From the NCBI GenBank assembly GCA_947652605.1, contig OX393576.1, forward strand, positions 60,426,966 to 60,490,965: a stretch of 64,000 bases of DNA, read 5' to 3'. The notes under the pieces were generated by a model that saw only the letters and a list, made by a program, of their open reading frames with translations, was not told where the DNA came from and did not search any database. The DNA comes from Elmis aenea. Its lineage: Eukaryota > Arthropoda > Insecta > Coleoptera > Elmidae. Shown in pieces: positions 10,636 through 21,859 of this stretch. The position numbers and the translations under genes are program-made. The first letter of the stretch is position 1. Each line of letters begins with the position of its first letter.

Positions 10636-13432
10636 CCGTAAAATGGGGTGTATTTGACCGCCGGGGTGAAGATGACCGAAAAATACAAAAATGTTTTATA
10701 GTTGCATACATTTGTTGTTCATAATGTTTATACGATTATGACGTTTTACTTTGATTATAGCGTCATTTCTTGTATAGTTTGCATTAAAAGAAAATTTATT
10801 TTATCTTTCTATAACCTATAAAAATAAAATTAAATGTGTAACTATAATTCTATTGCAAAACTAAGTCGTTAAACTTTCATCTAAAGACCCCTAAATAAAA
10901 CATTGAATGTATCTGTTACTTCAACTTTTTAATAAGGTTTTATAACTAGATAATAACCTAAAGTTGCATTTAATCATCATCCTTTGCGTTTTGCCAAATT
11001 TAAGACTTTTATTAAATTTGGCTGATTTACGAGCATTTTGGGGTGAACATGACCGCCTGGGTGAAGTTGACCGAGACAAGTCTAAACTCGAAAGGTTTGC
11101 AGTTGTTTATTCCTGCATATTAGACCTATGTATCATTTCGGTTCACGTTACGACGGCCACTTGTACAAACGTTAACATAAGCAAATTTAGTGTGATATAA
11201 AATGCCGCGTGTGTATAAACATAGAGAAGGCGCCAAACGTATTAAAGAGTATAGTGAAGAGACTTTAGAAAAGTGCTTGCAAGAGGTTTTAGATGGAAAA
11301 ATTAGTGCCAATCAAGCGTCAAAAAAATATAACATTGCCAAAGGAACACTCATTAATAAAATACACGGCCGCCACATAAAAAAACATGGCGGTCAAACAG
11401 TTTTCACAAAAACAGAAGAAGATGATTTCGTCGAAGGTTTAATTACGTGTGCCAAATGGGGGTTCCCATTAAACACTTTGGATTTGCGATTAAGTGCCAA
11501 AGCATATCTTGATCGTATCGGCAAGAATTCTAGGTTTCAAAATCATTTTCCAGGTTACGATTGGGCTAAATCTTTTTTATCTCGACATAGGCATGCTTTG
11601 TCAGAAAGACTCAGCAACAACATAAAAAGATCACGGGCAGCGGTAGACCATAATATGTTAACTTCCTTTTTCGACGAGCTATGTAAAACCCTCGAAGGTG
11701 TCCAGCCTGGGGCAATATTTAATTATGATGAAAGTAATTTAAGTGACGATCCCGGTAAAAAGAAGTTAATTTTTCATAGAGGTGTTAAATATCCCGACAA
11801 CGTAATAAACTTTTCAAAAAGTGCTGTGACGCTTATGTTGTGTGTTTCTGCAACCGGAGACATTTTACCACCATATGTTGTGTACAAGGCGACCCACCTT
11901 TGGGATTCTTGGCGTGAAGGTGGTCCAAGGGGTGCACCATGTTGTGAAAAAAAATGTTGCGCGAGAGGAACTCGCTATAATCGGTCTAACCACGGTTGGT
12001 TTGATGGTATTTGTTTTACTGATTGGTTTAAAACTTCCTTTTTGCCTCATGCTCAACTTATAGACGGCAAAAAAGTCCTAATAGGTGATAATCTTTCATC
12101 ACATTTCACCAAAGAAGTTCTGCAGCTCTGCAAAGAAAACTCCATTGATTTTGTATGTCTTCCGCCAAACGCTACACATTTATGCCAGCCACTCGATGTC
12201 AGCTTTTTCGGTCCAATGAAAAATTATTGGAAACAGATATTGCAGGAGTGAAAAAAGAGCAATCCAAACACATCATCTGTAGAAAAAAGTGTCTTCCCAA
12301 GATTATTAAAAAAACTCTTTGACCGAATGGCGCAAAAAAATTCTCAAAAAGGGTTTTATTCTAGCGGAATATATCCTTTAAGTAAACAGAAGCTTCTAGA
12401 TAAAATTCCACAGAAGGACGAAGTTCGAAATCAAAGCATAGGTGAAGTAATTGTTGACTATTTAAAAGAACAAAGAAATCCTAAAAAACGCGACCCTACA
12501 ATGAAAAGAAAAAAACTTAATGTCATTCCCGGAAGATCGGTTGCCTTCGAAGACTCACCAGATAAAATGCCTGATGAGAACTTACCTTCAACAAGTAAAA
12601 TTCAAAGTGTAAAAAGAAAAATTACAGACGAAAGTGTGGAAAATTCAGAGGAAGAGATAGAAATGGATGACGAAGCAGAGATGAACATAGAAAGTGTAAA
12701 CATTGAGAGCGAAGCTGGTGGAGAGGAAGACAACCTTGGCAGTAGTGATGCAATAACTGGGTCATGGGTTGTCGTAGAGTACCAAACCAAAAAGACATTA
12801 AAACATTTTATTGGAAAGGTCTTATCAGTGAGTGAAGACGAAATATGTGTTAATTTTTTAAAGCGATCCAAAGCTAACAGCTTTGTCTGGCCCAACATTA
12901 AAGATAAAGATGAAGTCTCTATAGACAACATAAAGAAGAAATTAAGTGAACCTAAGGTTAATCGCAGAGGGGAATTGTGTTTTGAGTTTGACATGTCCGT
13001 TTTTAACTTACTGTGAAAAAGTATTTTATTTGAAAGCAAAATTTTGTAGGTTTAGGTTTGATATAAAGCTTACCATAAGCATTTAATGTTGTTTTACAGG
13101 GTTTTTTTTCGTAATTTGATAAATAAAGTAATAATAATAAATTACAATTGCTTATACATTGGTCATATTCACCCCAACTATTCGAAAATCGCTTTTAAAC
13201 AGTAAAATTCATATGCAGTCAACTTCACCCCATATGGGGTGAAGTTGACCAGAAGCGGTTTTTAATTATTTTTTAAATCGATAAATGAAAATTTTGTGTG
13301 TTTGAAGTCCTACATATGAAGTCAGTACTAATACTCATACTATAGTTATTTTCTTAACTTAAAAATATAATTTAAAATAGTATATAATTGCAATTAAAGT
13401 TCAAAATTGGTCAACTTCACCCCATTTTACGG
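10636..13432 (+). mobile_element. pogo (Tigger-like) DNA transposon, nearly complete
   Basis: Terminal inverted repeats begin CCGTAAAATGGGGTG at 10636 and end with the reverse complement at 13432, flanked on both sides by TA, the pogo/Tc1-mariner target. Several copies of GGGGTGAAGTTGACC-like words lie inside each end and are probable transposase-binding repeats. The interior holds one long frame for a DD35D pogo transposase with a single nonsense codon. The element is inserted in family A copy 1. The homologous position in the second family A copy (near 22580) is unoccupied. Confidence 0.93.
11202..13016 (+). pseudogene. pogo transposase with one in-frame TGA
   Basis: The 605-codon frame is read as one reading frame interrupted once, by TGA at 12249-12251 after residue 349. 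Residues about 10-60 form a psq-type helix-turn-helix (YSEETLEKCLQEV, then ISANQASKKYNIAKGTL). A CENP-B-type second DNA-binding region follows at about 65-145. The DDE_1 catalytic domain shows D176 in FNYDESN, D296 in GDNLSSH and D332 in HLCQPLDVSFFGP; the last two are 35 residues apart, giving DD35D. After the stop the same frame resumes with family-like sequence, an acidic linker rich in Glu/Asp/Ser, and a C-terminal domain near SWVVVEYQ...GKVLSV. The stop sits where related proteins appear to have tryptophan, so a TGG-to-TGA change is the simplest reading. The catalytic half alone is intact. Confidence 0.9.
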
Positions 13433-13741
13433 TACTTTTTAAACTTTTTAAAGGTTGAAATTTTTTTAAAGTAATAAACGATTGCCTTTACACCCATATA
13501 ACCTTAAAAAGTTTTTGAAGTAAATTTGAAAAGGATTTTAAAAATATAAAAATATACAGGGTGTTCCATAAGAATGAGTATGACTTTGATATGTCACTCT
13601 TTTTTGGAGCACCTTGTATGTTTGAAAATATTTTTAAAATGTAGCCCTTATTGACTAACACGATCTAACCGCGACAAGAGCTTGAAAATATATACCGTTT
13701 CGCCATAAAACTCCGTGGCGTCCGTCGTGACTCACCCTGTA

Positions 13742-14673
13742 TATCTGATAACAGATACAACATCCTAATAAAAAAGTTATAAATCATTATCTTTAAGATT
13801 GACAAGAAAATTGGTACAGGGTGTACATGGCTAGAATTCTCTTATTGTAACAAACCTATTTGACTTTATGCTAGATTTAATAAATGCCTTTTGGTTAGAA
13901 AACATTGCCTTCATTCAATAATGATGAATTATGTTATATGTCCAGTATGCTCAATGTTCACAATTTATTTTTCTACTTTCACAATACTGTTATAAAATGT
14001 GAATATGGTAAATTACTTTTCATATTTTAATAAAGCTATAATTAAAACAACAAAACTAAATTTACATACGGATATATTAAACAAGTCAGTACATTTCATT
14101 GGATATAGTTGCTAATTAGCTCTAAAACAGACATAGTTTACTTATTAAAACTCGTTTCATTCATAATTAATATCCAATAAATGGTACTGGGTAGTTTTAT
14201 TTCAAATTTCCGTGCTTATTATTTTCTGGATACACGCAATATTAATAATTTTCAGTTTTCAATTTTCATGTTGTAAACATGTGAACATATTTAATTACGT
14301 TCACATCAATACAAATATGAAAAAATCGTTGCAAAGCGTATAAATTAACCATGTTATCAGCAAACTCGTTTTGCGCTGCCAGATAATTTAATTACAAAAA
14401 CATCAACGGCACTAAAACCACGGATAATTTAATTATATTTTTAATTGAAGTAGACGTCAAATTTAATTTTTTTAAATTACGATAAATGGCGAGGCCACTG
14501 CATTGAGAACCCTTATCCAGGATTTTTTTTTTCAGAAGAAGCCAAACTATTTGTTTGAATTAAAATAAACCGAGTAATTTGTACATTTTAAAGTACCTAC
14601 TAAGTTTCACAATTTTGTAAACAAGATAGACATGCTCATTTGTTAGTTACTGCATAAATTATTATAAGAAACA
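13742..14673. other. AT-rich non-coding
   Basis: Only a short TGTACAGGGTGTACA-like word near 13815 recalls the MITE ends of this window. No gene is seen. Confidence 0.5.
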
Positions 14674-14674
14674 A

Positions 14675-15192
14675 GATGGTTTACCCGGCGTTGCACGGGC
14701 GATTACAATTTTAATTACTGTTTTAACTTGAATAAGCCCAATAATTCCAAATCATACACAAATGACATACTCTGGTCCATCATCTTTTCATTTTCTTATA
14801 ACTCCTTAAAAAATAACTATTTATTGCTTAAAAATTGAATATTAACTCAAATTTATTTTCTTTCGTCTTGTTTCAATTAAAAATGTACTAATAAAAAAAA
14901 TACTTCATGTACATTTATTACTAATTGTATACAATACAATCTTTACTTGTGAAATACACCGCGCCGTATCGTGTTATGACCAGGTATTTGCCGACGTAAG
15001 ATCGAATCCCGTCCAAGTAATTTTTTTTATTTTTTTATTGTTGATATGTGCTTGTACTTAAAGTTTGGCGTTAGATCTGCAAGTTCCTAAATAGTAACTG
15101 TGCAAAATTTGGTCCCGATCGGTCAACGGACCTAGGATTGTATAGCGAACAAACAAACAAACAAACAAACACACAAACAAGCTCTTTTATAT
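14675..15192 (+). repeat. SINE or LINE 3'-tail repeat, interrupted by the Mutator-like element
   Basis: The segment starts with a GGTTTACCCGGCGTTGCACG block. It contains a tRNA-B-box-like GATCGAATCCC near 15000 and a tail block ending in ACGGACCTAGGA. An (ACAA)n microsatellite at about 15149-15180 follows, then AGCTCTTTTATAT. It resumes after the inserted element as CTTTTATATATATAGA at 17078-17093. This order resembles insect SINEs or RTE-type LINE tails. The family is not certain, and the tRNA relation rests on one box only. Confidence 0.55.
15149..15180. repeat. (ACAA)n microsatellite
   Basis: Tandem acaa units form the 3' tail of the SINE/LINE-like repeat. Confidence 0.9.
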
Positions 15193-17077
15193 GGATCTAG
15201 GATAATTCCCCGACAACAATTTACCGACGGAAGATTCCCCGACAACAATTCGTCGACAAACAATTCACCGACTGGAAAATTCCCCGACAGTAAAATTTCC
15301 CGACAAACAATTTATCGAATGGAAAATTCCCCGACAAATACGAAATAATAACTTCCCTTCACACTTTATCTCGGCTTAGGACGAGCAACATTATGCTGGC
15401 GTGTTTAAAAGTTGGAAAAATTCCTTTGTCATATATATTTTTTGTTTTTAATTTTTTTTTGTGTTTATTTTTTTTGTTTATTTTATACGGTTTTCTTAAT
15501 AAGTTAGGTTGTGGGCTATACCACGTAAATAATCGGAAATAGTTGCTTCCTGGTCATAATTATTTACAAGGGCTGTGATGCGATCAGCACAATCGCGATA
15601 CTTTTTACGAGCGGGAGGGCCTTCGAGTCCTCCCAAGTATTGTTCGATTTGAAGCTCATGAAGACTTTGTTCACGTTTTATGGCTTGTATGAACTTCCAT
15701 ATATTGGGATGGTCTGCTGAAACTTGGGTCTCGAACGCTCGATGCCATCCTTCTATCGAGTTGTTTGTTCTTGGTAGTCCGTTTATCACAGCCTCGTAGC
15801 AATTCCACATATTATGGGAAAACTTTGGAACTCGGCGACGTTGGCGTCTTTGCGGACGTCCAATCCAAGTGTCCTCGAAGTAGTCGACAATTGGTTGTGC
15901 GTCCACCGGTAAAACATTCTCTTCGCAAAGAGCTTCGAACGAATCGACTACATTTGCCGTGGGCACAAATGCTAACGCCGGCAGTAGCTTAAGTTTCAGT
16001 GCAAAATCTTCATCATTTTCATACCGGTTTTTTAGACCTTCTTCCTGAATTTTTCTGAAGATACACTGAGAAAAATTAAAGAAGCATCCACGATGCTTTG
16101 AACCTGGGAATTCTTCGGCAAAAGCAGTTATAATTCCCGTTTCGAAGTCTGTAAGGATGGTAGTTGGTGACACCCCAGGCATTAATTCTTTTAACTTTTG
16201 CAGTAAGCGAATGTAGGTGTCTTTTGTTTTGTCAGGTAAAAGCGCATACACTAGCGGAATTGACAAGTTTTTCTTTAACCCGTGTATCGTAAACAGTTGA
16301 CAAAACAGGTGTGGCACTGTTTTAAAAGTCCCGTCCGCGTATCAATGTTCGGATTGAGCCAACAGCGAAAGATTTCTTTTGGTACTAAACATCACTACTC
16401 TGTCGTCATATGGTCCAGAATCGTACACCAAAAAGGATTCTCCTTTTTGCGTTAAGGTGTATTCTTGTGGGAAAACAATGTCACTTCGATGGAATGGCAA
16501 AGCAGGAGCACCGTCGTTCTTTGCACGGATGTTTCTGATACTTCTCTTCATGCTGGATACTTTCGGCAAACAGGCCGCAGTAGGTTGGCTAAGTGCAACT
16601 GATGCAGTAGAGATAATACGATGTGGCGCGTCTTGGGTAGTTCTTGCGTTTTCACGTATTGTTTTGTTTTAAGAACAGAATCTCCAAGAGTTGTAAATTA
16701 ATCCTACATTCTTATGAAGAAAAATAAGTTAATTGTACTTTCAGGTAGGTAATGCTATACCGTTACCGTTAGTCCAAAATTATTCTGAATTATCATCAAG
16801 TAAACACTTTTAAGGAGGTAATAGGTACTATTACGTTAATCCAACGTTATTCTAAATTATAAACCATTAACTCTTGATAACTTTTATGTTGCTCGACCAA
16901 GATTAATTATGATAGGAACATTATTTTTCAGATTGTCGGGGAATTTTCCATTCGGTAAAATGTTTGTCGGGAAATTTTACTGTCGGGGAATTTTCCAGTC
17001 GGTGAATTGTTTGTCGACGAATTGTTGTCGGGGAATCTTCCGTCGGTAAATTGTTGTCGGGGAATTTTCCGGTTCCG
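15193..17077 (-). mobile_element. Mutator-like (MULE) DNA transposon
   Basis: It is flanked by a perfect 9-bp direct repeat, CTTTTATAT (15184-15192 and 17078-17086), the hallmark length for Mutator. Terminal inverted repeats of about 140 bp consist of reiterated AATTCCCCGAC / CAATT(t/c)(a/g)CCGAC words. The interior carries a MULE transposase on the minus strand. It sits in the tail of the SINE/LINE-like repeat, whose 3' end continues after it. Confidence 0.88.
15496..16668 (-). pseudogene. MULE transposase, one in-frame TGA, N-terminus missing
   Basis: One minus-strand frame of 391 codons runs from just after a TAA near 16670 to its stop at 15496, broken once by TGA at 16342-16344. Before the break lies a region with PALP, YTLT and DSGPYDDRV, typical of the segment N-terminal to the catalytic core. 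Directly after the stop comes YADGTFKTVP, the conserved first catalytic aspartate of MULE transposases. It is followed by PLVYALLPDKTKDTY, the ILTDFETG motif with the second aspartate, and a GCFFNFSQCIFRKIQ segment that fits the pfam MULE domain. The C-terminal half contains NNSIEGWHRAF, also usual for this family. The FLYWCH zinc finger often found upstream is absent. The stop falls where a tryptophan is expected before YADG. Confidence 0.85.
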
Positions 17078-17086
17078 CTTTTATAT

Positions 17087-17588
17087 ATATAGAAGAAAGA
17101 TATATGCTTTAGGTTACGGACGAACTAATGATTAGTTTTTCTCTGAGTACACAGTTTTACGAAGATATTTTATTTGACAAGACATTGAAATCTAGTAAGC
17201 AAAGACTTTAAATATTTTATGTCTTCTTGTGCAATAAACCTTCTGGAGAACTATCTGACTGGACATTGCCTCGCTAGAGAAATATAATGTTTAGTGTCCA
17301 ATTTTTAAACAGTCATAGTTTTATATACTGTTTAAGTTTCTATTTCCATTAAAAAGACACTATTTAAATATGTTTAATTTTTATTTTCTTCATACTTCCA
17401 AGACGATTTAATTTAATTTAAAAGACATGTAATAGTAGTTAATTTTCATAATATTTTTGTGTTTATATACGAGTATTTTACGAGAATATTATTGCATAAA
17501 ATGTTTTAACAATTGTAAATTTTGATTTCAATCATGGGACATGACATATAGTGCCGGAAGGTTTATTAGTGGGACTATACATCCCAAC
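17087..17588. other. SINE tail remnant, then AT-rich non-coding DNA
   Basis: The first few bases complete the TATATATAGA tail of the interrupted repeat at 14675. Nothing else is recognised. Confidence 0.5.
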
Positions 17589-17919
17589 AGTGTTGGCAGT
17601 GGCGTAGCTAGGAGGGGGGTCCGCCCTGAGCCGCACTTTTTTTGGGGCGGCACTTTTAGTCCACTCAAATACCCAATTGGGGTAAAAATTAAAATTTCTG
17701 GGTAAGGAACAGTAGATATAATAATCAGTGCTGGCACTAGCGCTAGTCCCAATGAATAATTCACACAAAAAAAGAATTCTTATCGATGTTAGGAGGCAAA
17801 ACAAGCTAGTCGACCTGGCTACACTGAAAACCCGCCCCCATGTAACGACAGAAATACATCTTAACCTCTATTGTAAAAGGGTTTTTTCACTTCCGTTCTA
17901 TTTCAAACATGTGGTTTAA

Positions 17920-19643
17920 CCCATTAACGCCCAAATTAATTTTTTTTGTCACACCTATATGAATTTCAGATAATTTGCTATTTGTGGTCTTTTAAAGACG
18001 TTGGTACCTGCCAAAATTTAATACTCCCACTAGTTCATGTGCTAGGGGCTGTCATATGGATAGGACGCTGGAAAGGAGAGATATATTTATATTACAGTAA
18101 AAAATAGAATAGCTATAATAAGTAATGATAAAGTCTTAACTGAAAAGAAACAATAATGAATGGAATAATTCTTTAAAAAAATATTTAAAATTTAATTGTT
18201 TTTATGGTATTGTGAAAAAACAAGTTGTGCATAATTTTTCATTGCACTTGCCCCAAAACGTAAGCGTTCCATTTTTTCCCTCTAACAGAAATTGAATGTT
18301 TTTCTAGCAACCAATCCTGCTGATCCACACCTCCCATGTACTTATTATAATAATGGATTACTCTCGGTTGAGGAAATGCGACACGTTCTTTTTTTTTCCT
18401 ACTCCATCGAGGAGCTGAAGCTAATGGTTCCACGGTATCAAAATTTGTTGCCAGAGACACGCATTTGTTGTCGTTCCATTTAACAACTAAAATCTTATTT
18501 TTTTGATCCAACTGAAAATCATATGTTCCTCTTGCAGCCTTTTCAAGTTCTTTTGTCGATTTTATTGGGCACTTTGCGAACTAAAGCTACTTCTAAATCG
18601 TCGTCATCAGATCAATAGTCTCTCTCGCTTGGCAGTGGGTGATAGCCGGTGAATATGAGGAATCCGAAAAACATTTTTATTTCATCTGCAGTTATAGAAA
18701 AGTCATGTCTATTTTTTTGCGTTGAGGCGTAACGGATTGTGACTGTCAAAAAGCTGTTCAAAAATACTGACCGATATCAAATCAGCTAAAGCTTCTTTCA
18801 GTTCACACAATTTTTCATCAGGCACGTTACCCAGTAAATTTGTTTCTTAACTTGAAATAACTTTCTTCCAATCCGTACAATCTTGTTTTTTTTATCTAAT
18901 TTTCTTTTCTTTCCGGTTGATGGGTTATTTGAAGTTGAAGGAGCATTCGTTGCGAAGAAAGTTAATGGTGACGTATTCTTCTTTAAAGTCGTCTTTATCG
19001 TTATTTATCTCGACTTCTGCAGATCCTGGAATGTCACTTACTACAGGAAATGTAAGATCTTCGTCGTCAATGCCCTCTTCATCTATCATATCGTCGACGT
19101 CAAGGGGTAACGCCAGAATGTCTGCTTCAATTTCCTCTTCTATACAATATTCTCAAGCCTTTTCCAAAGTTTTAAAAACTTGTCTATTCATAATTTGTGT
19201 GATAAGTTAAAAACCTGTAATGAAAATTCACACATTGTATACATGGCTCAGGTGCTTGCCAATCCCAGCGTCATATTTATAGGACACTGAGATTTGCTAA
19301 CTCTGGGAAAAAGCTTCAGTGAAAATCGACCAAAAATAATAGTTTACATAATTAGTTACGTTTATTGGCATATCATAACTGCAAAAAAAATATATATTAC
19401 CAGGGTTATTGTTGTCAAGGGCACTATAGATGTATTACCGCGCACTATTCTCGCAAATAGGTGGTGTTTACATTTATTCTACACCATGGTGCAAAATAAT
19501 TATCGTAAACTAATCCAAGAGAAGGAAGCTTACACGTGTTCCTTTCAATGTGGCGAGCGCGGTAAATGTTTGTATATGCCGGAAGAAGGCGCAAAAAAAA
19601 ATTAAAATATTGTCCTACAAATAGGACACTGGGCGTTAACGGG
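17920..19643 (-). mobile_element. piggyBac element, degraded, nested in the hAT element
   Basis: It is flanked by TTAA on both sides (17916-17919, 19644-19647). Inverted ends are CCCATTAACGCCCA and TGGGCGTTAACGGG, with one mismatch. It contains minus-strand transposase remnants. The same right-end word GGACACTGGGC recurs in the 36658 piggyBac, so the two belong to related families. Confidence 0.9.
18239..19200 (-). pseudogene. piggyBac transposase remnant
   Basis: Minus-strand coding remnants in several frames. An acidic N-terminal part (reading EEGIDDEDLTFP and similar, about 19030-19200) is followed by frameshifted middle sequence. A well-preserved stretch then reads KCPIKSTKELEKAARGTYDF, LVVKWNDNKCVSLATN, and FPQPRVIHYYNKYMGGVD up to about 18250. 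VKWNDN and YNKYMGGVD are signature motifs of the piggyBac DDE_Tnp_1_7 domain. The C-terminal cysteine-rich finger is missing. Multiple stops and deletions make it inactive. Confidence 0.85.
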
Positions 19644-20335
19644 TTAAGATATAAATCCCTTTCTATGTTAACCAATCGTCGCATAGCGATAATATTTGTC
19701 TAATTAGGTATATGTAAATTAAGATGTAAAAAAGTTATGAACAATGGTAAGAGAACTTCAAATCAAAGGACATCAAAAACAGTGTGTAATGACGATTTTT
19801 TATTAGGTACACGTATGTGAATACAAATTATTGTTGGATGGTTTTTAAGTACGTACGTGATAAAAATATTGGTCGTGCGCAACTGGCATAAGTGGATGAT
19901 AATTAGTGCAATTTGACAGGTATATAAAATATTATATTTGAGGTCGTGTCTAGGCAAGGCAAGGTGCCTTAAATATAATAATTATGTATGTGTTCCTTTT
20001 CCTAAATGGAAACTTTTAGTGAACGTTTTTACCCTTATTAAAAATAATTTCGCGGGGGTGGGGGCGATCTGATTTAAAAAAATAAAAATCAGAATATGTT
20101 CTACCATAAAACTGTAATTTTGGATTATAGTAAAGTACTCTACATTGTCTAAATTTGCATAAAAACACGTTTCAAAAAAAATCGCCTGCGGCACATTTTA
20201 TCTTTCCCTCACTATTTTTGTGTCGATCCCTGTTTGCTTCTGAAAAATCAAGAATTAGAAAGTATTACTGAGAGGGCCAGCAAACTCAGGAATCGCCCTG
20301 GGCGCACAAACTCTAACGACGCCACTGAGTGCTGG

Positions 20336-21550
20336 AGATTATTAGAAACAATAAAGAAATTAATTTAATTCTAACAAACATACCATAAAAAATAACGCTA
20401 TATTTGGGATTAAATAAATTAGCAGCATTCATATAAACTTGGTTGCCCCGTTAGTATCGAAAAGGTTAATCCTTTATCTTGAACGCCAGTTTATTACTAA
20501 ATAAAATTGCCAACATTTTGTAAAAAAACTAATACAAAGAGTAAGTTAAATTTATAAACTTAGTTAAAAATTTTAATAGAGATAGGTTAATTTTAGTTCT
20601 TCTTTAAAGTAAACTCTCTAAAAGATCATGACAGCGGAAGAGTCGAAAACATCGTCGTTTTTAGGTATTCCTTATTCTGTTTATGCTTATTAAAATCTTC
20701 AAAACATACTTCAAAGCAATAAAATGGTTTTTGATGAAGAAGTTTGTGCTATTCTTAGCGATTTAATAAGTTTTTGGAATAAAAGAAAAGATCCCTCTTC
20801 GATGATATTTTTTTATCACTTTGTGTGAGATTTTCATCTAAAGCAGACAATAATCTTGATTTATTTCCAGACTGAAATTTGAAATATATTTATCAATGTA
20901 CGTTTCAACAGTTTTCTTTAGCCTTTTATGAAATATTCATCCAGATATAGTAACTACATTTATACGCAGTCATCATTGAATAATAAATATCTCCTTGATT
21001 AAATAACATAAATATTTGTGTTTGCTCAGGAGAAATTGCATCTCAGTTACAATTTTAAACAACAAATTTACCTATGAGCCACAAATGGTTTATTGCAAAA
21101 TTATGTTTATATACTAAATTTGCTCATGCAGTACAATCGTAAATATTGCATTTTTTTTTCATAAGTTGGGAATAGTTTGATATTTGAAATATATCCATTA
21201 TTAAATAAAGTACTATAAACATTGTTATATGAAAATTCAATTTGCCTGATGCATGCAAATCCAATTTCAGTGATTTACGATTTGCAGCCAGCCTAGTAGA
21301 AATTATAGAGCATAACAGCCAATTGAAAAACATGACGCAAATACTTCTCCTCACTATAAAAACTTGCACCTAATTCAACCGCAAAATACATAACATGCAA
21401 ATAACGTTTTCTGCTGGATGATTTCCATATTGTCGGCGTTTTCCAATGTAAATTATTAATTTGTCGTGTGTATAGATATATTTATTATTTAGTACTTTTA
21501 TTCGTACACAAATTAATGTAATTTTGGTTCTTGAAAAGGCTTTGACTGTT
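20336..21550. other. AT-rich non-coding, nothing recognised
   Basis: No gene, RNA gene or repeat relation to the rest of the window was found by eye. Confidence 0.45.
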
Positions 21551-21859
21551 TTAATATACAGGGTGAGTCACGATGGACGCGTCGGAGTTTTATGGCGAAA
21601 CGGTTTATATTTTCCAATTTCTGTCGATGTTAGATTATGTAAGTCAATAAGGGCTACATTTTAAAAATATTTTCAAATATACAGGGTGCTCCAAAAAAGA
21701 GTGCCATATCAAAGTTATACTTTTTCCTATGGAACATCCTGTATATTTTTACATTTTTGGATTCCTCTTTAAATTTACTTCAAAAAATGTAAAAGGTTAT
21801 ATGGGTCTAAAGTCAACCGTTCTCGTGAAAATTACATTTTCATGAAAATACAGTATTTT

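Larger units (their letters stand above)
9548..13739. mobile_element. MITE family A, copy 1 (long inverted repeats), split by a pogo element
   Basis: Ends are CAGAGTGAGTCACGACGG (left) and the reverse complement of CAGGGTGAGTCACGACGGAC (right), each next to a TA, consistent with a TA target duplication. The terminal arms of roughly 200 bp include a common block with GTAAGTCAATAA(a/g)(c/g)GCTAC and a small nested hairpin beginning ACAGGGTG. Inner inverted copies at about 9820-9900 and 10250-10345 make it a foldback. Removing the pogo element leaves about 1.39 kb with no coding capacity. The TA duplication and CAGGGTG ends point to a Tc1/mariner-type source, but no transposase of that type is present. 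Confidence 0.85.
17597..20327. mobile_element. hAT element (CAGTGGCGTAGC ends) containing a piggyBac element
   Basis: The left end CAGTGGCGTAGCTAGG and right end ...GACGCCACTG are imperfect inverted repeats. Flanking 8-bp sequences AGTGTTGG (17589-17596) and AGTGCTGG (20328-20335) differ at one base, as expected for an aged hAT target duplication. Without the nested piggyBac element the host element is about 1.0 kb and shows no transposase motif, so it is non-autonomous. Confidence 0.82.

Noticed and set aside
12602..13039. 145-codon minus-strand frame inside the pogo element
   Set aside because: It mirrors the acidic, biased composition of the transposase C-terminus on the other strand and has no motif of its own.
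14990..15020. tRNA gene
   Set aside because: Only a B-box-like word is present; no cloverleaf or A box could be placed with confidence, so it is treated as part of a SINE-like repeat.
19294..19605. 103-codon plus-strand frame within the piggyBac element
   Set aside because: It lies in the terminal region opposite to the transposase remnant and shows no domain.
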